DNA of 64,000 nucleotides from CAVVNN01 sp963749605 (GTDB taxonomy: Bacteria; Actinomycetota; Thermoleophilia; Solirubrobacterales; 70-9), in assembly GCA_963749605.1 (NCBI GenBank), contig CAVVNN010000002.1, positions 1,130,819 to 1,194,818 of the forward strand, given 5' to 3'. Within the stretch, counting starts at the first letter, position 1. Every line of letters begins with the position of its first letter. A program made the position numbers and the translations under genes. Positions 1 through 9,240 of the stretch are shown one piece after another. The notes under the pieces were generated by a model. It was not told the DNA's origin. It worked only from the letters and a program-made list of their open reading frames with translations, and did no database searches.

Positions 1-73
1 CTCCTTGCCGAGACCGCGCCGCGGCCATGAACGAAAACGTACGGCGCCAGCCTAGACGGTCACAATCCCCGCA

Positions 74-742
74 GTGGAGCCCGGCATGGGGACAGACGAG
101 GCGGCGCTGAGCCTTGCCGGGCTGCGGCGCGACTTCGGCGAACGCACGGCCCTGGCCGGGGTCACGTTGGAGCTGCCCCCCGGCCGGTCGCTGGTCGTGC
201 TCGGCGCAAACGGGGCCGGAAAGACGACGCTGCTGCGCATTCTCGCCGCGCTGCTGCGGCCGAGCGGCGGCGAGGCGCGGGTGCTCGGATGCGAGCTGCC
301 GAGGGAGGCCTGGAGGCTGCGCGGCCGGATCGGCTACCTCGGCCACGAGCCGCTGCTCTACCGCGACCTGACCGGGCGCGAGAACCTGCGCTTCCACGCC
401 CGCCTGCACGGGGTCGCCGGCGAGCGGGCCGAGGAGCGCATCGCCGAGCTGCTCCGCCGCATCGGGATCGAGCGCCGCGCCGACGACCGGGTCGCCGACC
501 TCTCCGCCGGGATGCGCCAGCGCCTCGCCGTCTGCCGCTGCGTCCTGCACGAGCCCGAGCTGCTGCTGCTCGACGAGCCCGACTCCAACCTCGACGCCGA
601 GGGGCGGGAGCTGGCACGAAGGCTGATCGGCCCCGGGGGCGGTCGCACCCGGGTCCTCGTCACCCACGACCCCGAGCGCTTCCTGCCGGAGGCCGACCAG
701 GTGCTGCGGCTGGGAATCGGCGAGGCGGCGGCGGTTTCGTGA
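74..742 (+). CDS. ccmA: Heme exporter ATP-binding protein CcmA
   Basis: ATPase subunit of the CcmAB(C) complex that acts in cytochrome c maturation (System I) at the inner face of the membrane. The 222-residue protein is a complete short ABC ATPase: Walker A GANGAGKTT near residue 44, signature LSAGMRQ near 143, Walker B LLLLDEPDSNLD near 163, and the NLRFHARLHG stretch typical of CcmA. Start is GTG at 74; an ATG four codons later (86) is an alternative. Its stop overlaps the ccmB start, so the two are translationally coupled. The cyc/ccm context and length support the call; a generic ABC ATPase is the only alternative. Confidence 0.9.
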   Translation: MEPGMGTDEAALSLAGLRRDFGERTALAGVTLELPPGRSLVVLGANGAGKTTLLRILAALLRPSGGEARVLGCELPREAWRLRGRIGYLGHEPLLYRDLTGRENLRFHARLHGVAGERAEERIAELLRRIGIERRADDRVADLSAGMRQRLAVCRCVLHEPELLLLDEPDSNLDAEGRELARRLIGPGGGRTRVLVTHDPERFLPEADQVLRLGIGEAAAVS

Positions 743-1419
743 CCCCCTCGCGCGCCGCCTTCGCGGCGATCCTCGCCAAGGACCTGCGCTCGGAGCTGCG
801 CACCCTGCAGTCGCTGCCGGCGATGGCGCTGTTCGCGGTCACGACCTTCGTCATCTTCCGCTTCGGCCTCGACCGCACCGCCCTCTCCGGCAGCCTCGCC
901 GCCGGCGTGCTCTGGGCCACGCTGCTGTTCGCCGCGGTGCTCGGCGTCAACCGCCTCTTCGTCGCCGAGCGGGAGGAGGGCGGCTTCGACGCGATCCGCC
1001 TCGCTCCGATCGACCGCACCGCCCTGTTCGCCGCCAAGGCCGCCGCGCTCCTCGTCTACCTGCTGGCGCTGGAGCTGATCGTCGTCCCCGTTTTCACCCT
1101 CTTCTTCCTCGACTCGGCCGCCGCCTGGCCGCCGCTGGCCGCGGTCCTGGTCCTCACCGACCTGGGTCTCGCCGCCACCGGCACGCTGATCTCCTCGATG
1201 GCGGTGCACTCGCGCGCCCGCGACCTGCTGGTGCCGCTGGTGCTGCTGCCACTGGTGGTGCCGCTGATGATCGCCGCCACCGGCGCAACCGAGCCGCTGC
1301 TGGCCCTGGGCGGTCCCGGTTACCACCGCTTCGGCACCTGGCTGACGGTCCTCGGCCTATACGATCTGATCTTCGGCCTGGTCGGATACGCGGTGTTCGA
1401 CTTCCTCCTCGAGGACTGA
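739..1419 (+). CDS. ccmB: Heme exporter membrane protein CcmB
   Basis: Membrane partner of CcmA. The 226-residue protein starts with a short cytoplasmic stretch (FAAILAKDLRSELRT) followed by about six hydrophobic helices, the layout and length of CcmB. The start is GTG at 739, overlapping the ccmA stop (GTGA); the open frame extends further upstream but that part is antisense-like Arg-rich and is not counted. It lies between ccmA and ccmC. I infer the function from order and topology rather than from a catalytic motif. Confidence 0.86.
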   Translation: MTPSRAAFAAILAKDLRSELRTLQSLPAMALFAVTTFVIFRFGLDRTALSGSLAAGVLWATLLFAAVLGVNRLFVAEREEGGFDAIRLAPIDRTALFAAKAAALLVYLLALELIVVPVFTLFFLDSAAAWPPLAAVLVLTDLGLAATGTLISSMAVHSRARDLLVPLVLLPLVVPLMIAATGATEPLLALGGPGYHRFGTWLTVLGLYDLIFGLVGYAVFDFLLED

Positions 1420-1448
1420 GCGCCCCCGCTTCCACCGCGACGAAACGC

Positions 1449-2171
1449 ATGTACGGCAAAGGACTGAGACCACTCTCGATCGCGACCGTCGTGGCGATCG
1501 CCCTCGCGTTCTCCCTTGTCTTCTTCTACGCGCCCTTGGATGCCGACCAGGGCTTCGTCCAGAAGATCTTCTACCTGCACGTGCCGCTGGCGATCACGGC
1601 GCTGGTCGGCTTCATCGTCGGCGGCGTCTTCGCGATCGCCCACCTGCGCAGCGGCGACCGCCGCTGGGACGCCTACTCCTACGTCTCGATCCACATGTCG
1701 GTGGTCTTCGGCGTCGCGGTGCTCCTCACCGGCTCGATCTGGGCCAAGGCCTCCTGGGGGCACTGGTGGGTCTGGGACGAGCCGACGCTGGTCAGCTTCC
1801 TCATCGTCTTCCTCCTCTACGCGACCTACTACCCCTTCCGCTACGCGATCGAGGACCCCGAGCGCCAGGCCCGCTACGCCTCGGTCTTCGCGGTCACCGC
1901 GGGGGCCTTCGTGCCGCTCAACTTCCTCGCCGTGCGGCTCGCCCAGAGCCTCGTCCATCCGCGCGTCTTCGCCACCGCCAACGGCGGGTTGCCCGGGTCG
2001 ATGATGCTCACCTTCCTCGCCTGCCTGACGGCGATCGCGCTGCTCTGGGTCACCCTGGTCAAGTTCGAGCTGACCGCGAAGAGCGCCTCGGGTCAGGTGA
2101 AGCGGCTGCGCCGCGCCCTCGACGCGCCGGCGCCCGGCGCCGCCTCGCGGATCGCCCCGGAGGTGAGCTAG
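1449..2171 (+). CDS. ccmC: Heme handling membrane protein CcmC
   Basis: CcmC/CcsA-superfamily protein that presents heme at the outer face of the membrane to the heme chaperone. The 240-residue protein has six hydrophobic segments and the diagnostic Trp-rich WWD motif (WGHWWVWDEP, near residues 102-111). Periplasmic histidines before and after that motif (YLHVPL, SIHMSV) fit the axial ligands known for this family. ATG start, 29 bases after ccmB. The C-terminal tail is basic and probably cytoplasmic. Confidence 0.9.
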   Translation: MYGKGLRPLSIATVVAIALAFSLVFFYAPLDADQGFVQKIFYLHVPLAITALVGFIVGGVFAIAHLRSGDRRWDAYSYVSIHMSVVFGVAVLLTGSIWAKASWGHWWVWDEPTLVSFLIVFLLYATYYPFRYAIEDPERQARYASVFAVTAGAFVPLNFLAVRLAQSLVHPRVFATANGGLPGSMMLTFLACLTAIALLWVTLVKFELTAKSASGQVKRLRRALDAPAPGAASRIAPEVS

Positions 2172-2363
2172 GTGCCCGCGCTGCCCCTCGACGAGGCCGG
2201 CCGCTATGTCGCCGGCGCCTACGTCGTCTTCCTCGCCCTGATCGTCGTCTACGTCGCGATCATGGCGGCCAAACTGCAGCGGATCGAGCGCGAGCTGCGC
2301 GAACTGGCCAGCTTCGCCGAGCAGGGCAGCCGCGAGCCGGAGCGCGAGGAGGTCGGCGTCTGA
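2172..2363 (+). CDS. CcmD-like small membrane protein
   Basis: A 63-residue protein with one membrane helix (AGAYVVFLALIVVYVAI) followed by a basic/acidic coiled segment. This is the size, topology and position expected of CcmD, which helps release holo-CcmE. GTG start directly follows the ccmC stop without a gap and its own stop overlaps the hemA start (TGATG). CcmD proteins are poorly conserved, so the assignment rests on context. Confidence 0.6.
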   Translation: MPALPLDEAGRYVAGAYVVFLALIVVYVAIMAAKLQRIERELRELASFAEQGSREPEREEVGV

Positions 2364-3691
2364 TGTCTGAGTTATTGGCCCTGGGCGTCTCCCACAAGAC
2401 CGCGCCGCTGGAGCTGCGCGAGCGGCTCTCGCTGACCGAGGGGCGCGCGGTCGGCGCGCTGCGCGAGCTGACCGAGGCGGCCGGCATCCACGAGGCGGCC
2501 GCGATCTCCACCTGCAACCGCACCGAGCTCTACCTCGTCGTCTCCGACTCGGTCGACGCCGAGTCGACGGCGCTCGGCGTGCTCACCCGCCAGGCCGAGA
2601 TTCGCCCCACCGAGCTGCTGGGCCACCTCTACTCGCTGCGCTCCGGCGAGGCCGCTCGTCACCTGCTCCACGTCACCGCGGGCCTCGACTCGATGATCGT
2701 CGGCGAGGCCGAGGTCCAGGGCCAGGTCAAACGCGCCTACGAACTGGCTCTGGTCGAGAACGCGACCGGGCCGATCCTCAACCGGCTCTTCCGCGCCGCT
2801 CTCACCGCCGGCGGCCGCGCCCGCCAGGAGACCGGGATCAGCGAGAAGGGCCTCTCGATCCCCTCGGTTGCGGTCGAGCTCGCCCGCCGCACGCTCGGCG
2901 ATCTCGGCGAGCGCCGCGTGTTGGTGATCGGCGCCGGCGAAACCTCCGAGTTGGTCGCCCGCGCCCTCCTCGCCCGCGGCGTAACCACCGTCTTCGTCGC
3001 CAACCGCCACTACGACCGCGCGATCGGGCTCGCCGAGCGCTTCGAAGGCACCGCGATCCGCTTCGACGAGCTGCCGGAGCAGCTCGCGGCGGCGGACATC
3101 GTCGTCTCCGCGACCAACTCCCCGCACCACATCGTCGAGCGCGACGACATCGCCGAGGTGATGTCCGGCCGAGACGGGCGCCCGCTGCTGTTGGTCGACA
3201 TCGCCGTGCCGCGCGACATCGAGCCCGCCTGCCGCGAGATCGCCGGCGTCAGCCTCCACGACATCGACGACGTGCAGCAGATCGTCGAGCGCAACGCGAG
3301 CGGTCGCGAGGCCGAGGCGAAGCTGGCCGAGCGGATCATCGAGGTCGAGCTGGACCGCTTCGAGCGCTGGCTCGCCTCGCTCGAGGTGGTGCCGACGATA
3401 TCCGCGCTGCGTGAGCAGGCCAACGAGGTCGTACGACGGGTGCTGGCCGAGAACGGCCCCCGCTGGGAGAGCCTCAGCGAGGCCGACCGCGAACGGGTCG
3501 ACGCGATGGCGAAGGCGATCGCCTCCCGCCTCCTGCACGAGCCGACCCTGCGCATGAAGCGCTCCGCCGGCAGCGACGACGCCTACCTGTACGTGAGCGC
3601 GCTGCGCGAACTGTTCGGCCTCGACCCAGAGACCGAGCCGGAGGCCGAGGGCGGAGCGAAGGTAACCGAGCTGCGCCGCAAAGCCACTTGA
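2363..3691 (+). CDS. hemA: Glutamyl-tRNA reductase
   Basis: First committed step of C5-pathway tetrapyrrole synthesis: NADPH reduction of glutamyl-tRNA to glutamate-1-semialdehyde. The 442-residue protein begins with the family hallmark LLALGVSHKTAPLELRE, has the catalytic cysteine at about residue 51 in AISTCNRTELY, the substrate domain GLDSMIVGEAEVQGQVK, a Rossmann glycine motif VLVIGAGETSELVA and the C-terminal dimerisation helices. ATG at 2363 overlaps the preceding stop. It heads the heme block fused to the ccm genes, so heme synthesis and cytochrome c maturation are probably co-transcribed. Confidence 0.97.
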   Translation: MSELLALGVSHKTAPLELRERLSLTEGRAVGALRELTEAAGIHEAAAISTCNRTELYLVVSDSVDAESTALGVLTRQAEIRPTELLGHLYSLRSGEAARHLLHVTAGLDSMIVGEAEVQGQVKRAYELALVENATGPILNRLFRAALTAGGRARQETGISEKGLSIPSVAVELARRTLGDLGERRVLVIGAGETSELVARALLARGVTTVFVANRHYDRAIGLAERFEGTAIRFDELPEQLAAADIVVSATNSPHHIVERDDIAEVMSGRDGRPLLLVDIAVPRDIEPACREIAGVSLHDIDDVQQIVERNASGREAEAKLAERIIEVELDRFERWLASLEVVPTISALREQANEVVRRVLAENGPRWESLSEADRERVDAMAKAIASRLLHEPTLRMKRSAGSDDAYLYVSALRELFGLDPETEPEAEGGAKVTELRRKAT

Positions 3692-4563
3692 CGCTGCGCA
3701 TCGCCACTCGCGGCAGCGCGCTCGCCCTCGCTCAGGCGGGCCGGGTGGCGGAGATGCTGGGCGGGGCCGAGCTGGTGCAGGTCTCCTCAGACGGCGAGCC
3801 GGGCGACAAGGCGCGCTTCGTGCGCGGGGTCGAGCGGGCGCTGCTGCGAGGCGAGGCCGAGATCGGCGTCCACTCGGCCAAGGACCTCCCCGCCGAGATA
3901 CCCGACGGCCTGGCGATCGCCGCCGTCCCGGCGAGGGAGAGCCCGGCCGACGCCTGGATCGGCGCAGGGGCCTCGCTCGACGACGTCCCCGAGGGGGCTC
4001 GCGTCGGCACCGCCAGCCTGCGCCGCCGCGCCCAGCTCCTCGCCGCCCGCCCGGACCTGCGCGTCGAGGAGCTGCACGGCAACGTCGACACGCGGCTGCG
4101 GCGGCTGCAGGAGGGCGCGCTGGACGCGATCGTGCTTGCCGTCGCCGGGCTGCGGCGGCTGGATCGCGAGGGAGAGATCTCCTTCCCGATTCCCACCGAT
4201 CGGATGACCCCGGCGCCGGGCCAGGGCGCGCTGGTTCTGCAGAGCCGAGAGGGGGACGAGACGAGCGCCGCGGCCGCCGCCGAGATCGGCGAGGAGACCG
4301 CCCTGCGAGAGCTGACCGCGGAGCGGGCCGCAGTCGCCGTGCTCGAGGCGACCTGCACGACCCCGATCGGCGTCCACGCCCGGGTTGACGGCGACCGGAT
4401 CGCCGTCGACGCCTTCGTCGGCCTCCCCGACGGCAGCGAGTGGATCCGCGATCGAGTCGAAGGCGAGGCCGAGCAGCCGGGCGCCATCGGCGCCCTCCTC
4501 GCCGAGCGTCTCCTCGCCGCCGGCGCCCGCGACATCCTCGACCGCGCGGAGGCGGCGGCGTGA
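3688..4563 (+). CDS. hemC: Hydroxymethylbilane synthase (porphobilinogen deaminase)
   Basis: Polymerises four porphobilinogen units into hydroxymethylbilane. 291 residues, slightly short for the family but complete: N-terminal LRIATRGSALALAQA, HSAKDLP, GTASLRRRAQLLA, ELHGNVDTRLRRL, TPAPGQGAL, and the dipyrromethane-attaching cysteine near residue 223 in EATCTTPIGVHA. TTG start at 3688 overlaps the hemA stop (TTGA); no other start gives the complete N-terminus. Its own stop overlaps the next start. Confidence 0.96.
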   Translation: MTLRIATRGSALALAQAGRVAEMLGGAELVQVSSDGEPGDKARFVRGVERALLRGEAEIGVHSAKDLPAEIPDGLAIAAVPARESPADAWIGAGASLDDVPEGARVGTASLRRRAQLLAARPDLRVEELHGNVDTRLRRLQEGALDAIVLAVAGLRRLDREGEISFPIPTDRMTPAPGQGALVLQSREGDETSAAAAAEIGEETALRELTAERAAVAVLEATCTTPIGVHARVDGDRIAVDAFVGLPDGSEWIRDRVEGEAEQPGAIGALLAERLLAAGARDILDRAEAAA

Positions 4564-6071
4564 GGGCGCGAGCGGGGGTCGTCTACCTGGTCGGGGCCGG
4601 GCCGGGGGACCCGGGGTTGATGACGGTGCGGGCGCTGGAGCTGATCGCCGACGCCGACGCGGTCTACTACGACCGCCTCATCCCCCCGGGCGCCCTCTCG
4701 GGCGCCCGCCCCGACGCCGAGCTGGTCTACGTCGGCAAGCGGCCCGGCGTTCCCTCGGTTCCCCAGGAGGAGATCGGCGAGCGGTTGATCGAAGCGGCCG
4801 CGGCGGGCAAGAGCGTGGTGCGGCTCAAGGGTGGCGACCCGTTCGTCTTCGGCCGCGGCGGCGAGGAGGGGGAAGCGCTGCGCGCGGCCGGGATCGAGTT
4901 CGAGGTCGTGCCGGGGGTGACCGCCGGCGTTGCGGCGACCGCCTACGCGGGGATCCCCGTCACCCACCGCGACGACGCCTCCGCCGTCGCCTTCGTCACC
5001 GGCCACGAGGACCCCGGCAAGTCCGAGACCGCCCTCGACTGGAAGGCTCTGGCCGCCTTCCCCGGCACACTCGTCTTCTACATGGGTGTCAAGCGGCTGG
5101 CGCATAACGCCGCGGCGCTGGTCGAGGCCGGCCGCGACCCCGACGAACCCGCCGCCGCAATCGAACGCGGCACGACGTCCGGGCAGCGCACGGTCACCGC
5201 GACCCTCGGCACGCTCGCCGCCGCGGTCGAGCGCGAGGGCGTTGGCCCCCCGGCGCTGGTCGTCGTCGGCCGGGTGGTCGAGCGCCGCGAGGCGCTCGGC
5301 TGGCTGGAGCGCCGCCCGCTGCACGGCCGCCGCATCGTCGTCACCCGCGCCCGCGCCCAGGCGAGCGGCCTCGCCGCCACCCTGCGCGGCCTCGGCGCCG
5401 AGGTGGTCGAACTGCCCGCGATCAGGATCGAGCCGCGCATAGAGGCCGAGGAGGTGCGCCGCGCCATCGAAGCGATCGGCGACTACACACTCGTCTCCCT
5501 CACCAGCCCCAACGGGGTGCGGCTGCTGCTCGAGGCGCTGGAGTCGGCGGGCCTCGATGCCCGGGCGCTCGCCGGGGCGACCGTCGCCGCGATCGGACCC
5601 GGAACTGCGCGCGCTCTCGCGGAGCGCGGCATCGCCGCCGACGTCGTTCCCGAGCGCTTCGTCGCCGAGGCGCTGGTGGAAGCGCTGGCCGGCATCGAGG
5701 TCGAGGGCCGCCGGGTCCTCGTCGCCCGCGCCGCCGAGGCGCGCGACGTCCTCCCCGACGCGCTGCGCGAGCGCGGCGCCGAGGTCGACGTCATCGCCCT
5801 CTACGAAACGGTGCGCGAGGATCCCGACCCGGAGGCCGTGGAGGCCGCCCAGGCCGCCGACTACGTCACCTTCACCTCGTCCTCGACCGTCAGCAACCTC
5901 ACCGAGGCGCTCGGAGACCGCTTCCCCGCCGATGCCCGGGTCGTCTCGATCGGCCCGATCACCAGCGAAGCGGCGCGCGCCGCGGGCCTCGAGGTCCAGG
6001 TCGAGGCCGACCGCCACGACGTCGACGGCCTGCTCGAGGCTCTCCTCGCCGACGCCATCCGTGCGGAGTGA
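4560..6071 (+). CDS. cobA-hemD: Fused uroporphyrinogen-III methyltransferase / uroporphyrinogen-III synthase
   Basis: Two enzymes in one 503-residue chain. Residues 1 to about 245 are a SUMT-type methyltransferase (VGAGPGDPGL, GGDPFVFGRGGEE, VVPGVTAG), making precorrin-2 for the siroheme/cobalamin branch. From about residue 250 (GRRIVVTRARAQASGL) to the end is a HemD-type synthase that cyclises hydroxymethylbilane to uroporphyrinogen III (SLTSPNGVRLLLEAL, VTFTSSSTVSNL). GTG start at 4560 overlaps the hemC stop. The fusion is known in Actinobacteria. hemB, hemE and hemL are not in the window. Confidence 0.94.
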   Translation: MRARAGVVYLVGAGPGDPGLMTVRALELIADADAVYYDRLIPPGALSGARPDAELVYVGKRPGVPSVPQEEIGERLIEAAAAGKSVVRLKGGDPFVFGRGGEEGEALRAAGIEFEVVPGVTAGVAATAYAGIPVTHRDDASAVAFVTGHEDPGKSETALDWKALAAFPGTLVFYMGVKRLAHNAAALVEAGRDPDEPAAAIERGTTSGQRTVTATLGTLAAAVEREGVGPPALVVVGRVVERREALGWLERRPLHGRRIVVTRARAQASGLAATLRGLGAEVVELPAIRIEPRIEAEEVRRAIEAIGDYTLVSLTSPNGVRLLLEALESAGLDARALAGATVAAIGPGTARALAERGIAADVVPERFVAEALVEALAGIEVEGRRVLVARAAEARDVLPDALRERGAEVDVIALYETVREDPDPEAVEAAQAADYVTFTSSSTVSNLTEALGDRFPADARVVSIGPITSEAARAAGLEVQVEADRHDVDGLLEALLADAIRAE

Positions 6072-6096
6072 GCGAGCGTGGCGCTTTACTCGGCGT

Positions 6097-6843
6097 ATGG
6101 CCGATAAACGCGCCACGAACAACGCCCCGATGAGCTTCGGGGCGCCTCACCGCCACTACCGGCTGACAGACTCGACCAACACGCGCGCCCGCGAGCTGGC
6201 CGAAGCCGGCGCCCCGCATGGCACCGTCGTCACCGCCGCGGAGCAGACCGAGGGACACGGACGGCAGGGACGCAGCTGGGCAGCGCCGGCAGGCAAGGCG
6301 CTCCTCTACTCGGCGATCCTGCGCCCCCTCGACAGGGGCCACCTGCTGCTGCCGCTTGCGGTCCCGCTCGCCGTCTGCGAGACGGTTGAGGAGCTGGAGC
6401 CGGGTATCGAGTGCCGGATCAAGTGGCCAAACGACATCCTGCTCGACGGCCGCAAGCTGGCGGGCATCCTGATCGAGGCCCGCCCGCAGGACGAATGGGC
6501 GGTGATCGGCGTCGGCATCAACCTCACCATCGCCCCCGAGGAGCTCCCGCCCGACCTCCGTGACACGGCGGTCTCGATCTTCGGCTCGAGCGCGGAGGCC
6601 CCCCCGGCCCCCCTCACCGCAGCCGCAGTTCTAAGCCGCCACCTTGACCGCTGGGTCGAGGCCGAGCCCGAGGCCGTCCTTGCCGAGTTCCGAGCCCGCG
6701 ACGCCCTGCGCGGTCGCGAGATCGCCTGGGACGGCGGCTCAGGAGTCGCCGACGGCGTCGACGACCGGGGAAACCTCGTCGTCGCCGCCATCGACGGCGA
6801 CCGCGTCGTCCTTGGCGCCGGCGAGGTCCACCTTCGCCTCTGA
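6097..6843 (+). CDS. birA: Biotin--[acetyl-CoA-carboxylase] ligase
   Basis: Attaches biotin to carboxylase carrier domains through biotinyl-5'-AMP. 248 residues with the catalytic domain only: TDSTNTRARELAE, the biotinyl-AMP loop EGHGRQGRSW, KWPNDILLDGRKLAGILIE and VIGVGINL, then a small SH3-like C-terminal domain. There is no N-terminal winged helix, so it is not a BirA-type repressor. ATG at 6097 is taken; ATG at 6130 is also possible. The last 105 bases overlap the convergent helicase gene. Confidence 0.92.
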   Translation: MADKRATNNAPMSFGAPHRHYRLTDSTNTRARELAEAGAPHGTVVTAAEQTEGHGRQGRSWAAPAGKALLYSAILRPLDRGHLLLPLAVPLAVCETVEELEPGIECRIKWPNDILLDGRKLAGILIEARPQDEWAVIGVGINLTIAPEELPPDLRDTAVSIFGSSAEAPPAPLTAAAVLSRHLDRWVEAEPEAVLAEFRARDALRGREIAWDGGSGVADGVDDRGNLVVAAIDGDRVVLGAGEVHLRL

Positions 6844-9240
6844 GTCCTTCCCCGCCTTCCGCTTCCCGTTGCGCTTGCGCCGCCGTTTCCCGCCTTTGGG
6901 GAAGTTGCGCAGCAGCTCCCGCGCGATCGCCGAGGGTTTGCGGGCCATCCGCATGCGGGCGCCGCGCAGCACCTCCTCGCCCTCCGGAGTGTGGGAGACG
7001 GCGCCGGCCAGCAGCGCAACCGCCAGTCGCCGGTCGTGTTTGCGCGCCGCGTGCACCAGCCGTCGCGCGTTGCGACCGTGCGCCCGCCCCGACGAGTTGA
7101 CCAGCAGCCCCAGCAGGCGCTTGGTCTCCGGCCAGCGCTGCACGGCGTACTCTTCGTGCAGCTCGGGGGTGTAGGAGGCGAGCCGCCAGACCCACGCTTG
7201 CGCCTGGTCGCGGCGGCCGATCCGCTTGTCGACCAGCGCCTGCAGCAGGATCTTCGTTCCCGCCCGCCTGTCCTCGCGGCTCCAGGTGCCGACGATGTCG
7301 ATCGCGTCGTCGAAGGCGTCGGGATCGGCGAGGTCGGGGATCTCGCCCAGCGCTTTCAGCCGCAACTGCGCGTTGCGGTTTCTCTGCACGCAGGTGAGCA
7401 GGAAGCGGCGGCGCAGCTCCTTCGTCTTGTCGTTCTGGATCATCGCCCGCGCCCGGCGCCAGCCCTGCGTGTTCACCCGCGCCCCGGCCAGTGCCGCCCA
7501 GACGTGTTGCTCGGGGTAGTCGAGGTTCTCCACCGCGATCCGCCAGATCTCGCGTTCGAGCACTTCCATCCGTCGCTCCTCGGAGTCGGAGACGGGGACG
7601 ACGCGTCGCTCCACCCGCATCCTGCGCCCGCGCCCACGCCGCACCGGCCCGACCACGATCGCGCCGCCGCGGTAGATGTCGCGGTCGAGCAGGCTGTGCA
7701 GGGTGACGATCGTCTCGTCGTGGGTGGTCGCCGGGTGGACGAAGTCGATCACCAGCCCCGCCTCCTTGCCCGGCGCTCGCCGGGTGACGCGGCCGACCCG
7801 CTGCTGGTAGACCCGCCGCGAGGCGGTCGGCGCCAGGTGCATGCAGATCGTCGCCCGCGGCGAGTTCCATCCCTCGGCCAGCAGCATCGCGTTGCAGAGC
7901 ACGTCGACGTCGCCGCGCTCGAAGGCGGCAAGGATCTCGGCCAGCTCGCGCTTCGGCGTCTCGCCGGAGACGGCGCGGGCGTTGATCCCGGCCGCTTTGA
8001 AGGCTTTGGCGACGTTCTTCGCATGCTGGACGCCGGCGGTGTAGAGGACGCCGGGAACCTTGCTGAAGCGGGAGCGATAGAGATCGGCGATGGCCACGTT
8101 GAATGGCTCCTGGTCGAGCAGGGCGGCCAGCTCCTCCTGGTCGAAGTCCTGGTCGACCTCGCCTTTGCGCAGCGGCACCTTGGCGATCGTCCGCACCCCA
8201 GGCCCGGGCGGTATGCGCAGGCAGCGCAGCGGTGAGATCACCCCGCGGCGCGCGGCCTGGGCGAGGTCGAAGCGCGAGGTCTGAGTCGGGAAGAGGTCGG
8301 CAACGTGGCGGGCGATCAGCGCCCCGGTCGCGGTCATGCCGATGAAGACGGGACCGGTCCAGGCGCGAATGCAGGCGCTGGTTTTCTCGCCCAGCGCGGT
8401 GTGCGCCTCGTCGCAGATGACGATCGAGTAGGCGTCGGAGACCCGCTTGTGGTTGCGGACGAACCACTGGTAGGTCTCGACCGTGACCGGGCCGTCGGGG
8501 TCGTCGCGGCCGTCCATCAGCGGCGGGCGCAGCCGCTCCTTGTAGCCGCGGTCGGAGATCTCGCCGATGAACTGGTCGACCAGGTTGCGGCGGTGGGTGA
8601 GGATCAGGACGCCGCCGGTGCGGGAGGCGTCGATGAAGCCGACGGCGGCGACCGTCTTGCCGGCGCCGGTCGCGTGCTCGAACCAGAAGCGCCGCGCGGC
8701 GCCGGGGTCCTCGGGCGCCTCCTCGATCGCCTCCTCGTCGGCGGCCTCTGGCTCCTCCCAATCCTGGGGCTCCTCGTCGGGGGCGAGCGGCTCGTCCTCG
8801 TCCTCCAGCTCGATCTCGCCATCGACGACCTCGCCGGCGTCGAGCTCTGCGGCGGCGGCTCCGTTGCCGTTGCGCCGCTCCTCCGCCGCCCCGCTCTGCT
8901 GCTCGGCCATCAGCTCGGTCAGCGTCCCCGAGAGGGCGTCGACCTGGTGCGGGTTTAGCTCTGCCCCGTCGCGCAGCTTCGGCGGCTCCACGGCGAGCAG
9001 CCGCTCCAGCCCCAGCAGCAGGGAGAAGTCGCGGCGCCACTCGATCGAGGGCGTCTCGGCCCCCGCGTCCAGCTCCTCCAGCGCGATGTCGAGGGCGCGG
9101 CGGCGCGCGGTGCCCGGCGCCAGGGCCTCCGGCCCCTCGCCTTCGAGCAGGAACGGCTCGCGGACGAAATCCGCGGCGCGCTCGATGTCGGCGCTTGAGG
9201 GAACTGCCGCTGGCGCGGCAACTTCGCTGGTCTTGGCCAT
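6739..9240 (-). CDS. Superfamily II DEAH-box helicase, restriction-helicase type
   Basis: 833-residue ATP-dependent SF2 helicase or translocase. Motif I is ATGAGKT near residue 190, motif II DEAH near 277 (CDEAHTALG), motif III GMTAT, and the C-terminal RecA domain carries AEGWNSP and QQRVGRVTR. A highly acidic insert precedes motif I, and the protein ends in a Lys/Arg-rich tail that could bind nucleic acid. Start ATG 9240 (MAKTSEV) is preferred; upstream in-frame methionines run into the divergent promoter region. No nuclease or methyltransferase neighbour is present, so a role in restriction is not shown. Its 3' end overlaps birA. Confidence 0.85.
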   Translation of the reverse strand: MAKTSEVAAPAAVPSSADIERAADFVREPFLLEGEGPEALAPGTARRRALDIALEELDAGAETPSIEWRRDFSLLLGLERLLAVEPPKLRDGAELNPHQVDALSGTLTELMAEQQSGAAEERRNGNGAAAAELDAGEVVDGEIELEDEDEPLAPDEEPQDWEEPEAADEEAIEEAPEDPGAARRFWFEHATGAGKTVAAVGFIDASRTGGVLILTHRRNLVDQFIGEISDRGYKERLRPPLMDGRDDPDGPVTVETYQWFVRNHKRVSDAYSIVICDEAHTALGEKTSACIRAWTGPVFIGMTATGALIARHVADLFPTQTSRFDLAQAARRGVISPLRCLRIPPGPGVRTIAKVPLRKGEVDQDFDQEELAALLDQEPFNVAIADLYRSRFSKVPGVLYTAGVQHAKNVAKAFKAAGINARAVSGETPKRELAEILAAFERGDVDVLCNAMLLAEGWNSPRATICMHLAPTASRRVYQQRVGRVTRRAPGKEAGLVIDFVHPATTHDETIVTLHSLLDRDIYRGGAIVVGPVRRGRGRRMRVERRVVPVSDSEERRMEVLEREIWRIAVENLDYPEQHVWAALAGARVNTQGWRRARAMIQNDKTKELRRRFLLTCVQRNRNAQLRLKALGEIPDLADPDAFDDAIDIVGTWSREDRRAGTKILLQALVDKRIGRRDQAQAWVWRLASYTPELHEEYAVQRWPETKRLLGLLVNSSGRAHGRNARRLVHAARKHDRRLAVALLAGAVSHTPEGEEVLRGARMRMARKPSAIARELLRNFPKGGKRRRKRNGKRKAGKDSEAKVDLAGAKDDAVAVDGGDDEVSPVVDAVGDS

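Noticed and set aside
1..73. Possible divergent gene start (minus-strand ATG at 28) or plus-strand ATG at 27
   Set aside because: Only nine minus-strand codons fit in the window and the plus frame ends after 27 codons without similarity to anything.
3732..6122. A 796-codon minus-strand open frame across hemC and cobA-hemD
   Set aside because: Antisense of clearly conserved enzymes, with no motif of its own.
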